Below are positions 1 through 9,849 of a stretch of 64,000 nucleotides of DNA, piece after piece (position 1 is the first letter of the stretch; each line of letters opens with the position of its first letter). A program made the translations under genes and the position numbers. Source of the DNA: Casuarius casuarius. Lineage: Eukaryota; Chordata; Aves; Casuariiformes; Casuariidae. The DNA lies in assembly GCA_003342895.1 (NCBI GenBank), contig PTFA01000042.1:2658716-2722715 (forward strand). Reading direction: 5' to 3'. The notes under the pieces were generated by a model. It did not search any database, was not told where the DNA came from, and saw nothing but the letters and a program-made list of their open reading frames with translations.

Positions 1-3000
1 ACAGAGGCACATCTCCCGCCTCCACTCACCGTTGCAGGGCATACCAGCATCTCTGAGGGGTTGGCTGGCAGTGACTTACAGCCATGCGATTGTATCTGTC
101 TTTGCTTTCTGTGCCAGACAGACTAGTGGTTTGATTTTGCTCTACCAGCTTTCCTTCCACTACCCTTTGATAGTGCAGTAAGTATAAATAGAGATATGGA
201 TGCTGAAAGGCACAAAGGCTCCTCTGCCCACCGCAAAGGGTGTGACACCGCCCCCAGACTCTGCTCAGCATGCTCACTGCACTTACGTTGCAGGTTTGCC
301 AAAACAGGCGACTGCGCAAGATGGTTTAGCAATGCTTACTGAGCTTGGCAGCCGCAGGTACTCGTTTGAGGCTTCTGTAAATGCCCAGATACCTCAGAGG
401 CATATGTCTGGGGTGCACGGCACAGGTACATGACAGAAAATCAGTTAGAAAATGTGCTTAAGAGAGACATAGGTGGGGCTGGGGCTGAGAACATGCAAGA
501 CGTTTGTCACAAAGGAAACAGATGCTCGGCTGTGCTCTGTGGTGCTTCACCCATAACATTCAAGATATTTCATAAATGGTCATCTTTCTCTCTTAAAAAT
601 CCTGCTTCAAGGTCTGGGTCAATGTCTTCCAAAGTTGCTGGTTTGATAAGGATTGTATAGCTTGCCCTAAGTACAGCTGAGTGAAATGTTTATAGCAAAT
701 TACATTAAACCTGACAGGTTTCAAGTTTCCTCACACCGCATTCATGGAAAGATTTGTGAGAGAGGTAAGCCTTCCAACTTACAGTCAAAACCCTACCTAA
801 GGGCAGCTTCTGAGCAGGTCTCAAAATCACAGCTTCAGTATGAAACCAGACAAGAGAAAACACACTGCAAGACAAAATACTCAGAAAGAAAAAGAACCCC
901 CCCCAGCCCCTAATTCAGACTGCTTTTGGGTTCACTGGAATCAGAAACTCAAAACAAAAAGCACAGGCCAAAAAACCCAGGCAGATCAAAGCCAGAGAAA
1001 ATGTTCTCACAGATCTTTGTGAAGTGAAACCAACCAGTTTCACAGAGTTTCACTTACAAGCAGAAGTGGTGAGCCCTGCAGACAGTATTAAGGATGAATT
1101 GGAAGTGCTACCAGGTAGCAACTACCAGCATTCTTTCCTTCTCTACTCTCACAGTCATTTCTTCTGTGTCCATTTTTCCTATTTCAATTGTCTGAATAAA
1201 TTTTTATAGAGAATTCAATGTTTTGAATTTGATATCTTGGCTGTAAGCCCATGCCTTACTTTGCTGGGACTTAAGTGGAAGAAAAAGCATTTCTTTTGAA
1301 AAGTAGGCACTGGCAATCTGCATTTTTAATTTCTAGTCTTTTTTTCCACTGGCAACAAGGATGATGTAGCTTGCATTCAGTATCACTCTGGATATGCTGT
1401 CATGTGCATGGACTTCACCAACTCATTGTAGACTTTTGTAAATGCTCTACTACTGCAAGCTCCTCTATTGTTGTCACTCGGCACTTTTCATTACACACTT
1501 GAAAGGATATACCTGTACCCCTCTTCTACTATTTGGGAAACTGACTCAAGTCTATACAAATATTATTCACATGCAGAAGATCACAGAAGAGGTAATGGAG
1601 GCAGTGTAATGTTTTCTTGCCCTTCTCTCAAGCCAGTGATTCACTTAATCCAGTGTCCTGTCTCTCCCAGAGGCCAGTACCAGATGTCTCAGAGGAAGCC
1701 GCAGTTCATTTTGCAGATGACAGACCTGCTTCACAGGAAGCTTTCTTTCCAAGCTTTAACAGAGATTGGTTTGTGATCTGAAATATGGCAGTGAGAGACA
1801 AGGGGAGAACTTAACCCTTCCAAAGCTTGTTTTTTCTTTACCTTGCTGGTACGTATTAAGAAACTATTATCTATATTCATACCCAACTGTTTTACAGATC
1901 CTGCTGAACTCTTGGTTTCAAAGTAGGATTGGATTCAAAGAGCAGATAGTCCCTTACCAGCCAATGTAAACCCATCCTCTTATTCAGAGCAAAAGCTACT
2001 TGTATCCTATCCTACTGCTGGGGCTGCTGGACCAGCACTGGTGCCCTAATCCAGGTGCCAGTCAGGCATCCATGCCTTTCAGCATTAGCAGCCCACATGT
2101 CGGAGCAAAGTCTTTATAGCTACATGGTTCAGCCTTCCTCCTCCGCCAAGCAACCAGGGCTAGCCAGATACTCTGTGGTTACCTCCTACGTACAAACTCT
2201 TACGCTGTGCATATATGAGGCAGACAGGTTTCCCTTTCTTGTCACAGGGTGAGCAACCTCAAATTATCACTTACTGAGGTATCATAGCCAGCAGTTGCTG
2301 CAGAGCACCAGCCCAACCTATCTTTTTCCTGCAAGAGGCATTTCCCTTCAGCTCCTGAACCTGCTCTGCACTCCCCCTTTGTGCTCCCCAGCAACAGAAA
2401 GGGATCTGACACCAATACCCCTGCCTGGCCCTCCAGGCAGCCACTTCAGAGGTGCAACAGAGACCGCTGCAACCCAGCACACCCCCTGTGCATGTGGAGG
2501 GGATGTCAGAATAGGATGAGTTTCCCCTGTTGGTGGAACAATCTCATAGTTTTACAGAGAAACGCCTTCATCATTTCATTAGGATTTCTTCTGCTTACAT
2601 TTTAAAAGCAAGTATGTCTATTTATAAATCCAAGAATAGTAATTTCTTTGCCATTCTTGGTTTAGTTGTAGACTCTCCCCTTTAGAATAATAAGATGATG
2701 CAAATATTCATTCTGTGTTTAGAAATAAAATTCTTCGGGAGTTCATACATTATGTTCATAATCTTACCAATATCACTGGCTTTCATATGCATGTAAAGAT
2801 AAGCAGACTGTTCTTTTGGGGTCATTCATTAGCAGTCAAACTGAATCATGATTATGTTGTAGTCACGAAAAATAATGTAGTTTATTTTCTATTCATATTG
2901 CATACACTGACAGTGCAGGGAAGACACTTTTATTTCCCATTAGAGAACTATCTCAGAGCTAGAGTTCGAGTCTCTGGCTAAAGCACACTCAAAGGCACAG

Positions 3001-4299
3001 CTGCAAACCAACAATCTCTTATTAATGGCACATGATAAAGGGCAAGCCAATCCTGGGTATCTGTCAACCAACCATGACCATTAAGTCCTTGCTAACACTG
3101 TCAGGCTCAGCACATCGCTACACTGAGTGACTGATTAAACACTGAATTTAGTGTTTAGGCCCAGGATAAAATCTCTTGATCTTACCAAAGCAATGTATTC
3201 ATCTCTGTCAGATACTTGGCCCATACTTCACAGGAATTTCTGTGTTCAGGTACAACCTGTGTTTGGTTGTTTCCCAAAGCTTTCAAATGAAAAAGTCTCA
3301 AACGGAGAGAAGGCTATGCAAATCAGACATTGTGTAAATTTTTTTATTCTAGAAAGCCAAGATTTTTATGAGTTTTAGTTCAACTTCCTATTCACAATAT
3401 GCAGCTAGCATTTTATAGTGCTGACACAAATTAACTCTTTGTTACAGTTCCGACAACCTGCAAAAAGGCTGGAAAACTTTCCTCTCAGTGACAATAGTGC
3501 ATTCTACTGTGAAAAGATAGGGTTCATTTACTAGGGGAGCAAGTGAAAAGAGCTTTCCAAATACATTTCAGTGCTGTGTATTGTGCACCTCCCAAAGAAA
3601 CATGTCTTTTGCTGAGATATTTCTAGTATCTGATTACTTTTAATAGTGTCACAAATCCTAAAGGGCTGAAATCTTTATCAATTTTTCAGCTATTTTTTTT
3701 TCCTCCCAGAAGATTGTGTAAGGATTAATGACCCCACAGATGAGCCATGGAATGAGTTGGCTGCCTCCGAAGTCTTCCACGGGGAGGAGGCTGTGCTTTC
3801 CACCCTGCTGAGCTTTTTTGGTGTCACATATCAGAGCCCAAAGGGAATAGCTGTGCTGGCGTTAGATGCCTTTCCGCAGTACTCAATGCCCCAGTGTGCA
3901 CCAGAGCCACTAAAGGGCTGAGCCTGGAAACACTTACAACAAAGGTGGGTGTTTGCCTTGATTTCAGTCAGGATAATATACTCTGCTGAATAAAAGTGGA
4001 GCTGTGGATAATGCTTAGCACCTAGCTCTGGAGAGGAGTGATGCCAACCAGACTTTGAGGTGACACTACCCCACCATTCACATGGGACGTTCTGGAGACA
4101 AACATTTGTACACAAGGAGGTCTCGTACACTGCGAGTGTAAAACCATCACATAACGGGGAGTCTCAGGTGACCTTGCTTCCTCCACTCACATATAGCACC
4201 ATGGACATTAGGGGTCTGCCCACATAAATCCAGTCACAAGGCAAGTCAGAGCCACTGGCTTGTGATGAGAAAGAGTATGCTTACATGTAAGCGTTCACA

Positions 4300-4745
4300 G
4301 GATCAGTCCTGGAAGCCTTTCAGAGCAAGAAGAGCTTCTTGCTACATTTTAATTTAGCGTTTGCAAAGGAAAAATACCCTGGGTTGGGCACTACTGGAGT
4401 ATTATAACTAAGAAGGAAGCCTGCGAAGTGTATTTTTTCCAGGTGGTAAAGTGCTCCTATGGAGTTTTTTTCTATTTGATAAGAAACCAACAAAAAATTG
4501 CACCACAATTATTTGACGCCTTGATTAATTAACAAAAAACACAACAAAGGCAAAACCAGGAGCAACCTTCTTTGCATATTGAAATAATTAGACTTTGCAA
4601 CAAAAGGAAAAATGAGGAAAAAGTACCCTCTTGGAAAATATGATGCTTCGTGCTATTTAGAGCCCCATAAAAACCCTGCAAAATGATTAGTCTTTCTTTG
4701 CAGGCAAAATTAGTAGGAAACCTTACAAGACAGTCCAATGCCCTT
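4300..4745. promoter_or_regulatory. Candidate intronic enhancer (+3.5 kb from the P1 ATG)
   Basis: This is an AT-rich block with a CAGGTG E-box (4440-4445), a TGATAAG GATA site (4477-4483) and an ACCACA RUNX core (4502-4507) within 70 bp. GGAA (ETS-type) cores lie on both sides, with homeodomain-like TTAATTAA and an ATTTGCAT-like octamer on the minus strand nearby. The E-box/GATA/RUNX/ETS combination is the signature of haematopoietic enhancers bound by SCL, GATA2, RUNX1 and FLI1/ERG. The distance resembles the +3 kb Runx1 element described in mouse blood progenitors. Orthology is my inference, not tested here. Confidence 0.35.
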
Positions 4746-6529
4746 AAGAAAAAAAAAGAAGTTATGGGGGTGAGGCAATATCATGTAATTGTCTAGGCCC
4801 CCTTTTAAAACTGTATACACACTCTTTAAACACAAGGCATTCCAATGGGTCTTGTTTTCATGGTCTCCCTGCCCGAAAGATATCACTGCTGTGGCCTGGT
4901 CGATGAACCTGCGGGGAACCCTTACAAAACCAGCAAATCCCTTCTTCTACTGTGAATATACACTACGGTGGAAGTTTGAACTACAGTCTTGCCGATATAG
5001 TCCCAGATTTGAGAAACAACTGAGTGACTGTTTTCTGCTGGCTGAACTGTAGCAGGACACTTAGAAATGCTCTTATTTTGTACTCCTAACACCAAATCCA
5101 GACCCATAAACTGAAACAGGACATTAGGAAAATGAGACTGTCATTAGAAGGAGAGCTGGTAAACATTTGAATGTATTCAGCAGGCAGAGCACACCATNGG
5201 AGGTTTCAATGTAATCTTCATTTCTTTACCTAGTGGCAGAAGCGAGGACCTGGTGTGGTGTGATAGAAAAAGGGCCATATCCTTTGTGGTACACCACATT
5301 CAATTAATATGTCAGGCTTTCTATGTCTGTCACTGTTCACAGAGCCTGGAACAATTGTTCTGCTTCCCCACTCCCCTCTTTTTTTCCCAATTTTCACATA
5401 GCATCATGCTAAAAAAGAGTTATGGATTTCCTTCTCAGAGAACTGCATGGACTGATAAAGTGAAATCCATGGCAGAAAACAACATGTTATTTTTCCCTTT
5501 ACCTCATAATTTCAGTTAAGAGAGAAAGTGCAATAAATTTTGGCGGGAAAAAAAGAAAAGAGACAGTTTTGGACATTTCTAATGACCAGTCTATGTAAAC
5601 ACTATTGAGAAATATGGGTGAGAACAATCCACCCTAGGGATGATTATTTTTCTTGCTCCAAGGCCCAAGCATTACTCTTGTTAAGTCCAGGATTTTGAAA
5701 CTGTCTGAAGTTCATTTGAGTAAAGAGAGAAACAAAAAAGGAACTGCTGGAAAACTGTCACAGGCTTCCACGTTTAAACACAATATTCTTTCGCAATGAT
5801 GAAACGTTTGCTTTATAACTTAACTGACACGCTGTTGCCCAAGCTTTTCCAGCACTGCACTGCCGAAGTTCAATCTTGCTTATGCTGGATATGTACCAGG
5901 ATCTGTACCAGCACTGCAAAAAACCTGGACAAATACCTTAAGTTAACCAGCACAATGGGGTCCTAGTCCATGAACAGAATCCAAAATACTGGCACCCTAA
6001 CAACATTAACAGTAAGGACGACAGCAATAAGGAGGATAACAATATCCATCCTGAAGTGTTATGCTAAAACACTTGCTGGATTAACCAGCTTTAATGAAAC
6101 ACCACCTTTTCCAGCCACCAGAGACTCGGTCCTTGGTCTCTGCCCAGCCCCTCTTGGGCTATCTGAGCTCTGGCCCGTGACATGGCATCCGTCGTCCCCT
6201 GAGCTCACCCCCAGGCTGGCTGTGCACCGCCACACGTGACAAGCATGGCCCTGTGAGGTTCACTTTGTCACTCTAGCAAAGGCACAAAATTTCCTCAAGA
6301 GGTCTTCCTGTGCTATGGCTTGCAGTAAACATTTGTGTGAGTGAAAAAGAGAGAAAAAAAAAGAAAGAGCTGATGAAATGCAGGAAGATCCTTCTTGTTA
6401 TTCTACCAGTATTGCTTCCTTTGCTTGGTGGCAGTGCTGAGGAAATGCTAGTACTGAGCATGTCGGGGAGCAATTAGCAACTTCTCGCTAAACCTTCAGT
6501 ATCTCCCCTGCACAGGCAAGACGACGCTG

Positions 6530-7110
6530 CAAGCCTGTGTGACTCACGCAGCTTGCTGTGATTCAACTCTCAGTAAAAAAAGATGCAGAAAAACCTTCAA
6601 TACACAGAGCAGAAAGAAGAAAAGGAAGCGAGAAGAGCGCGCTAACGTCTCCCCGCTCCGCGTTCGCCCTGCGTTTACACCGGAGGAGAGTGGTGGGACA
6701 GGAGCAGTGTGGCGCTGGCGGTGCTGCCTGCTGCGGCACCGCTGCTGAGCCAAGCCTTCCGCATTCTCCAGCCTCCTTATTAATATGAATAATGCATGAC
6801 TCACACTGACACCACCAGCAAGGCCGGGAAACTGTAGTCTGTAACTTTAGAGAGTGATGAAGTGCTGCTCTCTTGCAGCACCCAGCCAAGTCTGATGAGC
6901 GATCTGCGTATGGCTGTGTACGCGCTGTCATCTGCACAGGCACAGAGGCTCGAGCCCAGCAAAGGGCTCGAATGGTCACAGGATCATGTCGAAGGGGAAA
7001 AGTTCAGTTGTATCATCGGCTATTTAGGAGGGTAGTTACGAGGAAGCGGACAAGTTTCTTGTGCTAGTCCCTGGCTTGCTAATATGAATAACCCATGACT
7101 AAACCGTTTG
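6530..7110. promoter_or_regulatory. CpG-enriched candidate element with duplicated POU/AP-1-like motif
   Basis: Within AT-rich intron the stretch 6625-6725 carries about ten CpGs, including GCGCGC and CCGCG. AP-1 consensus TGACTCA occurs at 6540-6546 and about 6798-6804. A 21-bp motif TAATATGAATAAnnCATGACT occurs at 6781-6801 and again at 7080-7100. It combines a POU/octamer-like half with an AP-1-like half. Position is about 0.9-1.4 kb downstream of the RUNX1 P1 ATG. I infer a regulatory role. It could also be a diverged small CpG island or a chance cluster. Confidence 0.35.
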
Positions 7111-7903
7111 CTCCACAGGGGTTTGTGAGAATATCAGAATGACCTTCTGCAAATTCTTTGTCACTGTTTAAAAAAGACAGACCGCTGGGTGATGCAGTTT
7201 AATTCATGTCTCAGCCCTTAAAGGACTGCTTCATTTCTCTAAGCATGGCTGCAGCTGATAATTCACAGTCATCTGAGACGTACAGGGCATCAAGAGCAAC
7301 TCTGAGTTTATCCATGCCACTACTTTTCCTGAGCCACGTGAGTTGCAGCTAACTTTAAGCAGGTTTCTAAGCTTTTCTGACTTCTTCCCTGTGAACGTGC
7401 CTTTACCTAGCCTGAGAGTGTAGCACAAATGAGACAGCATCACGCTCTGCTGGCTGTACACACGAGCTTGCTGCTCGCTCACTGTGCTTTAGTCTGCAGT
7501 ATGTGTCGTATGCTCTTGGCTGTCATTTTTCATGGCAGTGGCTCACAAAGTCCTAATTCTGCCAAAAAGAAGCAAAAAGGGCTTGTGCTACTGCTACTGT
7601 ATCTGCACTAGTTCATGGGAGTTATTCTAATGCACTTTGATTTATGAAGAGAAAATTCACAAGCATGCAATGACTATGTGAACAGCTCGAATGAGTCCAT
7701 CTTATGAGCTCTTTAAAGGATTGATAAGTAATGAGATAGTATTCTTACAAGCTCAAATATTAGCTTCACTTAGAACTCCTCAAAGAAAACAGGAGCAGGA
7801 AACAAGATGTACTACGAGAGTGTCTNAAAATGTTCTCCAAACATGCATTTTCTTAAGTATGGGATAGTAAAAAGTATATTTAGAAAGTCTGAATGGCACT
7901 TAC

Positions 7904-7958
7904 CTCTCAAGAAGTGCTGGTAAGAAGGAAGTGACTCAAATATGCTGTTTGAAGCCAT
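7904..7958 (-). CDS. RUNX1: RUNX1 distal-promoter (P1) exon 1 coding part, N-terminus of RUNX1c
   Basis: Seen: on the minus strand an ATG at 7958-7956 opens 18 codons, MASNSIFESLPSYQHFLR, plus one base (7904), followed by the donor GAGAG|GTAAGT with its GT at 7903-7902. Known: vertebrate RUNX genes have a distal promoter whose first exon encodes a short MAS(N/D)S-type peptide of about 19 residues, spliced in phase 1 to the exon leading into the Runt DNA-binding domain. The mammalian RUNX1c version has the same SIFES.PSY core, and the phase matches. RUNX3 has a similar peptide with D and T at the positions that are E8 and S12 here, so RUNX1 fits better. RUNX1 is a nuclear transcription factor that works with CBF-beta and is required for definitive blood formation. 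This is the first in-frame AUG after a stop near 8130. The peptide is one residue shorter than the mammalian form. The Runt domain lies off the left edge. Confidence 0.86.
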
Positions 7959-7975
7959 TGTTTCCTCTTTAAAAC

Positions 7976-8071
7976 TTACTCTCTCTTTAAAGTGAAGGAA
8001 TATATGATTTCTTCTACCTTGGGAAGTGAAAAATGAAGAATGGTCATTGTTACCACCCTCCTCCCAGCCAT
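7976..8071 (-). CDS. Upstream ORF in the RUNX1 P1 leader
   Basis: On the minus strand an ATG at 8071-8069 with G at -3 and G at +4 (a good initiation context) opens 31 codons (starting MAGRRVVTMTIL) and stops at TAA 7978-7976. That is 17 nt before the RUNX1 ATG and in a different frame. It is the only ATG I find in the leader from 8326 down. Upstream ORFs in good context commonly lower translation of the main ORF, so translational control of RUNX1c is possible. I do not recognise the peptide, and a product of its own is unlikely. Confidence 0.4.
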   Translation of the reverse strand: MAGRRVVTMTILHFSLPKVEEIIYSFTLKRE

Positions 8072-8186
8072 CACTCTCTATTTTATCCCAGTGCCTCTGG
8101 AGCAACGCAAAATGGATTATAAGGTTCTTTTGCTAAATCAACTCCGAAATTGTTTCTTAAAAGAAAAAAAAAAATAGCGGATCGGT

Positions 8187-8192
8187 TGTGGT
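8187..8192 (-). promoter_or_regulatory. Fourth RUNX-type motif, in the 5' leader
   Basis: TGTGGT on the plus strand, followed by TG. It lies 34 bp from the third site within the leader. I do not recall this copy from mammals, so it may be lineage-specific or fortuitous. Confidence 0.4.
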
Positions 8193-8220
8193 TGATGATG
8201 CTTACCACTCTACGAAACTC

Positions 8221-8226
8221 TGTGGT
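8221..8226 (-). promoter_or_regulatory. Third RUNX site, in the 5' leader
   Basis: TGTGGT on the plus strand, inside exon 1 about 80 bp downstream of the tandem pair. I recall a RUNX motif at a comparable place in the mammalian P1 leader. Confidence 0.55.
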
Positions 8227-8299
8227 TTGCAGTCAAAACGATTCGCCCTGCCTGCTGACCAATATCCCGGACCCGCTCTTGTGTGACTGCCTCTGTACC

Positions 8300-8560
8300 C
8301 AACTTGTGGTTCTGTGGTTGTTTATGAGGCCCAAAGAAGTGTTTCACACAACCAAAATTACAAATTTAACTGTTCCCCTTTCCATAACCTGCTTCCATTG
8401 GTTCCTTCTTGTCATGTGATGTGAGTGATGTCGACTTTCTTTTTTTTTTTTTAACTTTCTGAAGTCATGCCCTACCCACTCCACCTGCCCTCCCCGGGGC
8501 TGCGCGAGGTAAGGATGGAGTTTGCTGAGGGAGGGAAAAGAAAATGACTCAGAGTCCCTT
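8300..8560 (-). promoter_or_regulatory. RUNX1: RUNX1 distal promoter P1
   Basis: The promoter lies immediately upstream of exon 1 on the minus strand. Seen: paired RUNX motifs (TGTGGT on the plus strand at 8305-8310 and 8313-8318) at the presumed start, a CCAAT box (ATTGG, plus strand, 8397-8401), a CATGTG E-box (8413-8418), a T12-type tract near 8440-8452, and an AP-1 consensus TGACTCA (8544-8550). I see no TATA box at a sensible distance. Known: P1 drives the RUNX1c isoform typical of definitive haematopoietic stem and progenitor cells, and RUNX sites at P1 are associated with auto- and cross-regulation within the RUNX family. Assignment as a promoter rests on the adjacent exon 1. Individual motif function is inference. 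Confidence 0.75.
8305..8318 (-). promoter_or_regulatory. Tandem RUNX binding sites at the P1 start
   Basis: Two copies of the RUNX core TGTGGT (plus strand), equal to ACCACA on the transcribed strand, lie 8 bp apart start to start. A tandem pair at the very beginning of the P1 leader is a known feature of vertebrate RUNX genes, which supports both the gene call and the position of the start. Confidence 0.75.
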
Positions 8561-8788
8561 ATTCTACAAATGGTCTTGCTGAGTTAGTTCAGCTCTGCTT
8601 GTTTTGTTGTTTGTGGTTTTTGGAACTACTGATTATTTTGATAGAGATTTCATTGCTGCTTATTCAATAGTAATTCAAACCTGGGTATTAGTCTGCTGCT
8701 AAGGCAGGATGTGTAAGTCATCCTGTAAAACATTAGGAATCAGCTGTAGGAAAGACCACTGGCTGGGAAAAGAACACTGTGAAGAGGT

Positions 8789-8812
8789 AAAAAAAAAAAA
8801 AAAAAAAAAAAA
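8789..8812. repeat. Poly(A) tract, A24
   Basis: Uninterrupted A run followed by AGTAAGTAAAAG. No SINE or processed pseudogene body is recognised on its left. Confidence 0.95.
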
Positions 8813-9788
8813 GTAAGTAAAAGAGAAAAAAAGCCCAAACATTATTTTGAACCTGTATGACTGCACCCTCTAAGGAGAGCTTGAAGGCGATTACTCTCTG
8901 TGAGCCACAAAAAAGGTGTGTAAGTTAATTTCATTGGGTCGAATCCCATAGTCCTTCTTTAGTCACAATTCCCATTCCCTACAGGAGCACTGCCGAAGGA
9001 AAAAAAATGAGTAAACCCCTCTGGATTTAGCTCAGCATCTCTGGTGTGATAACTGTTCTGTCCTGTCCTAAATGCCTCCCTTTCCTTCCTCTCCTTCAAA
9101 AGAAGAAAAAAAAGTAAAAAAGGTCCTAAACCTAATAATCGACTAGCAGTTCTGGCTGTGGTTACAATGCAAAGGTGGAGGGGGGGGGGAGCCACTTACT
9201 ACAGAACAAAGAAGTGGCTGCTGTGCCACCTTTTGTCTCTTTTTTCTCTCTTCTGGAGAGTGGACAGTAACCCTTTCGCATCTCTGTACAAACCACAGGA
9301 TGCCTTGTACCTCTACAGCCTGGAGCTCAGCCCACAGCGGTCCAAAACCCGTTAAAACCAAGAAGCCTGTGGCAATGAAAGGACTGCACTTTCCCTGCCT
9401 GCTCTGAGTGACGACCATGGTGAAAGAGCTCTCTTGGAATAAAAGCAAGAAGCCTTTGCAATATTATCAAAAGCACTGGTAGGTGGAGCACAAATACGTA
9501 ATAACGCACAGTTCTTCCTGCAATGAGTTCACAGTCAAAACCCCTGGCACGTAAATATGGTTTGTGCTGATTGATCCCAGAACACTGACTTCTGTGGGCT
9601 CAACAGAAGCACCCAGATCAATGAATGTGAACCAGTAAACAAAACTAGGCACTTAATGGATTTGGATTTTTTTCTACTTAATGCAACTTTGGAAACGATG
9701 CCTTTTCCTAACACTGCTTTACTGCCTGCATTTCTTGTACAAAAGTAATTTACATGGGCATCTTGATTTTCTTTTAGAGTTAGCAGGG

Positions 9789-9849
9789 AAACAGGTTTTC
9801 ATCAGAAAAAGTTCTCATCAGAAAACAGGTTTTCTTCAGAAAAGGTTCT
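9789..9849 (+). repeat. Two-copy direct repeat, 34-bp period
   Basis: AACAGGTTTTCATCAGAAAA recurs 34 bp later as AACAGGTTTTCTTCAGAAAA, each followed by a GTTCT block. Confidence 0.8.

Larger units (their letters stand above)
1..7903 (-). other. RUNX1: RUNX1 intron 1 (5' portion)
   Basis: This is non-coding sequence downstream of the P1 exon 1 donor, continuing past the left edge. In other vertebrates the first RUNX1 intron spans tens of kilobases between promoters P1 and P2 and holds haematopoietic enhancers. The best known, about 23-24 kb after the ATG in mouse, would lie outside this window unless the bird intron is strongly compressed. I see no exon here. Open frames such as 26-319 (minus) and 6563-6979 (minus) lack recognisable domains. 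Two sub-regions with denser motif content are listed separately. The remainder (about 1-4300, 4750-6530 and 7110-7903) shows nothing I can name. An ambiguous base sits at 5197 and another at 7826. Confidence 0.7.
7959..8326 (-). other. RUNX1: RUNX1 P1 exon 1 5' untranslated leader
   Basis: This is the stretch between the likely P1 start region (about 8326, by resemblance to the mammalian P1 leader as I remember it) and the ATG. Seen on the minus strand: it begins beside two tandem ACCACA motifs and carries two more. It contains a 9-11 base T-run near 8162-8174 and a purine-rich stretch directly before the ATG. A GTAAGC at about 8204 and a pyrimidine-ending CAG near 8096 could delimit a small optional intron, but I see no proof of splicing. 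One upstream ATG (8071) opens a 31-codon ORF that closes 17 nt before the main ATG. The exact transcription start is inferred, so the right boundary could move by tens of bases. Confidence 0.65.

Noticed and set aside
6563..6979. 138-codon open frame on the minus strand
   Set aside because: Lies in the CpG-rich intronic block of RUNX1. Openness follows from composition, with no domain seen.
1..7903. The mouse +23/+24 RUNX1 blood enhancer within this intron segment
   Set aside because: Only 7.9 kb of intron 1 is present and I could not match any stretch to that enhancer. A claim would rest on assumed intron compression alone.
7959..8105. N-terminally extended RUNX1c starting upstream of the recognised ATG
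   Set aside because: The frame is open for 49 codons before the ATG, but the leading codon at 8105 is TTG and there is no in-frame AUG before 7958. The frame is closed by a TAG near 8130. No extension is supported.
8461..8508. Plus-strand exon ending at CGCGAG|GTAAGG
   Set aside because: It has a good donor and a weak acceptor and reads as Pro/Leu-rich codons. It overlaps the RUNX1 P1 promoter region and has no partner exon; probably chance.
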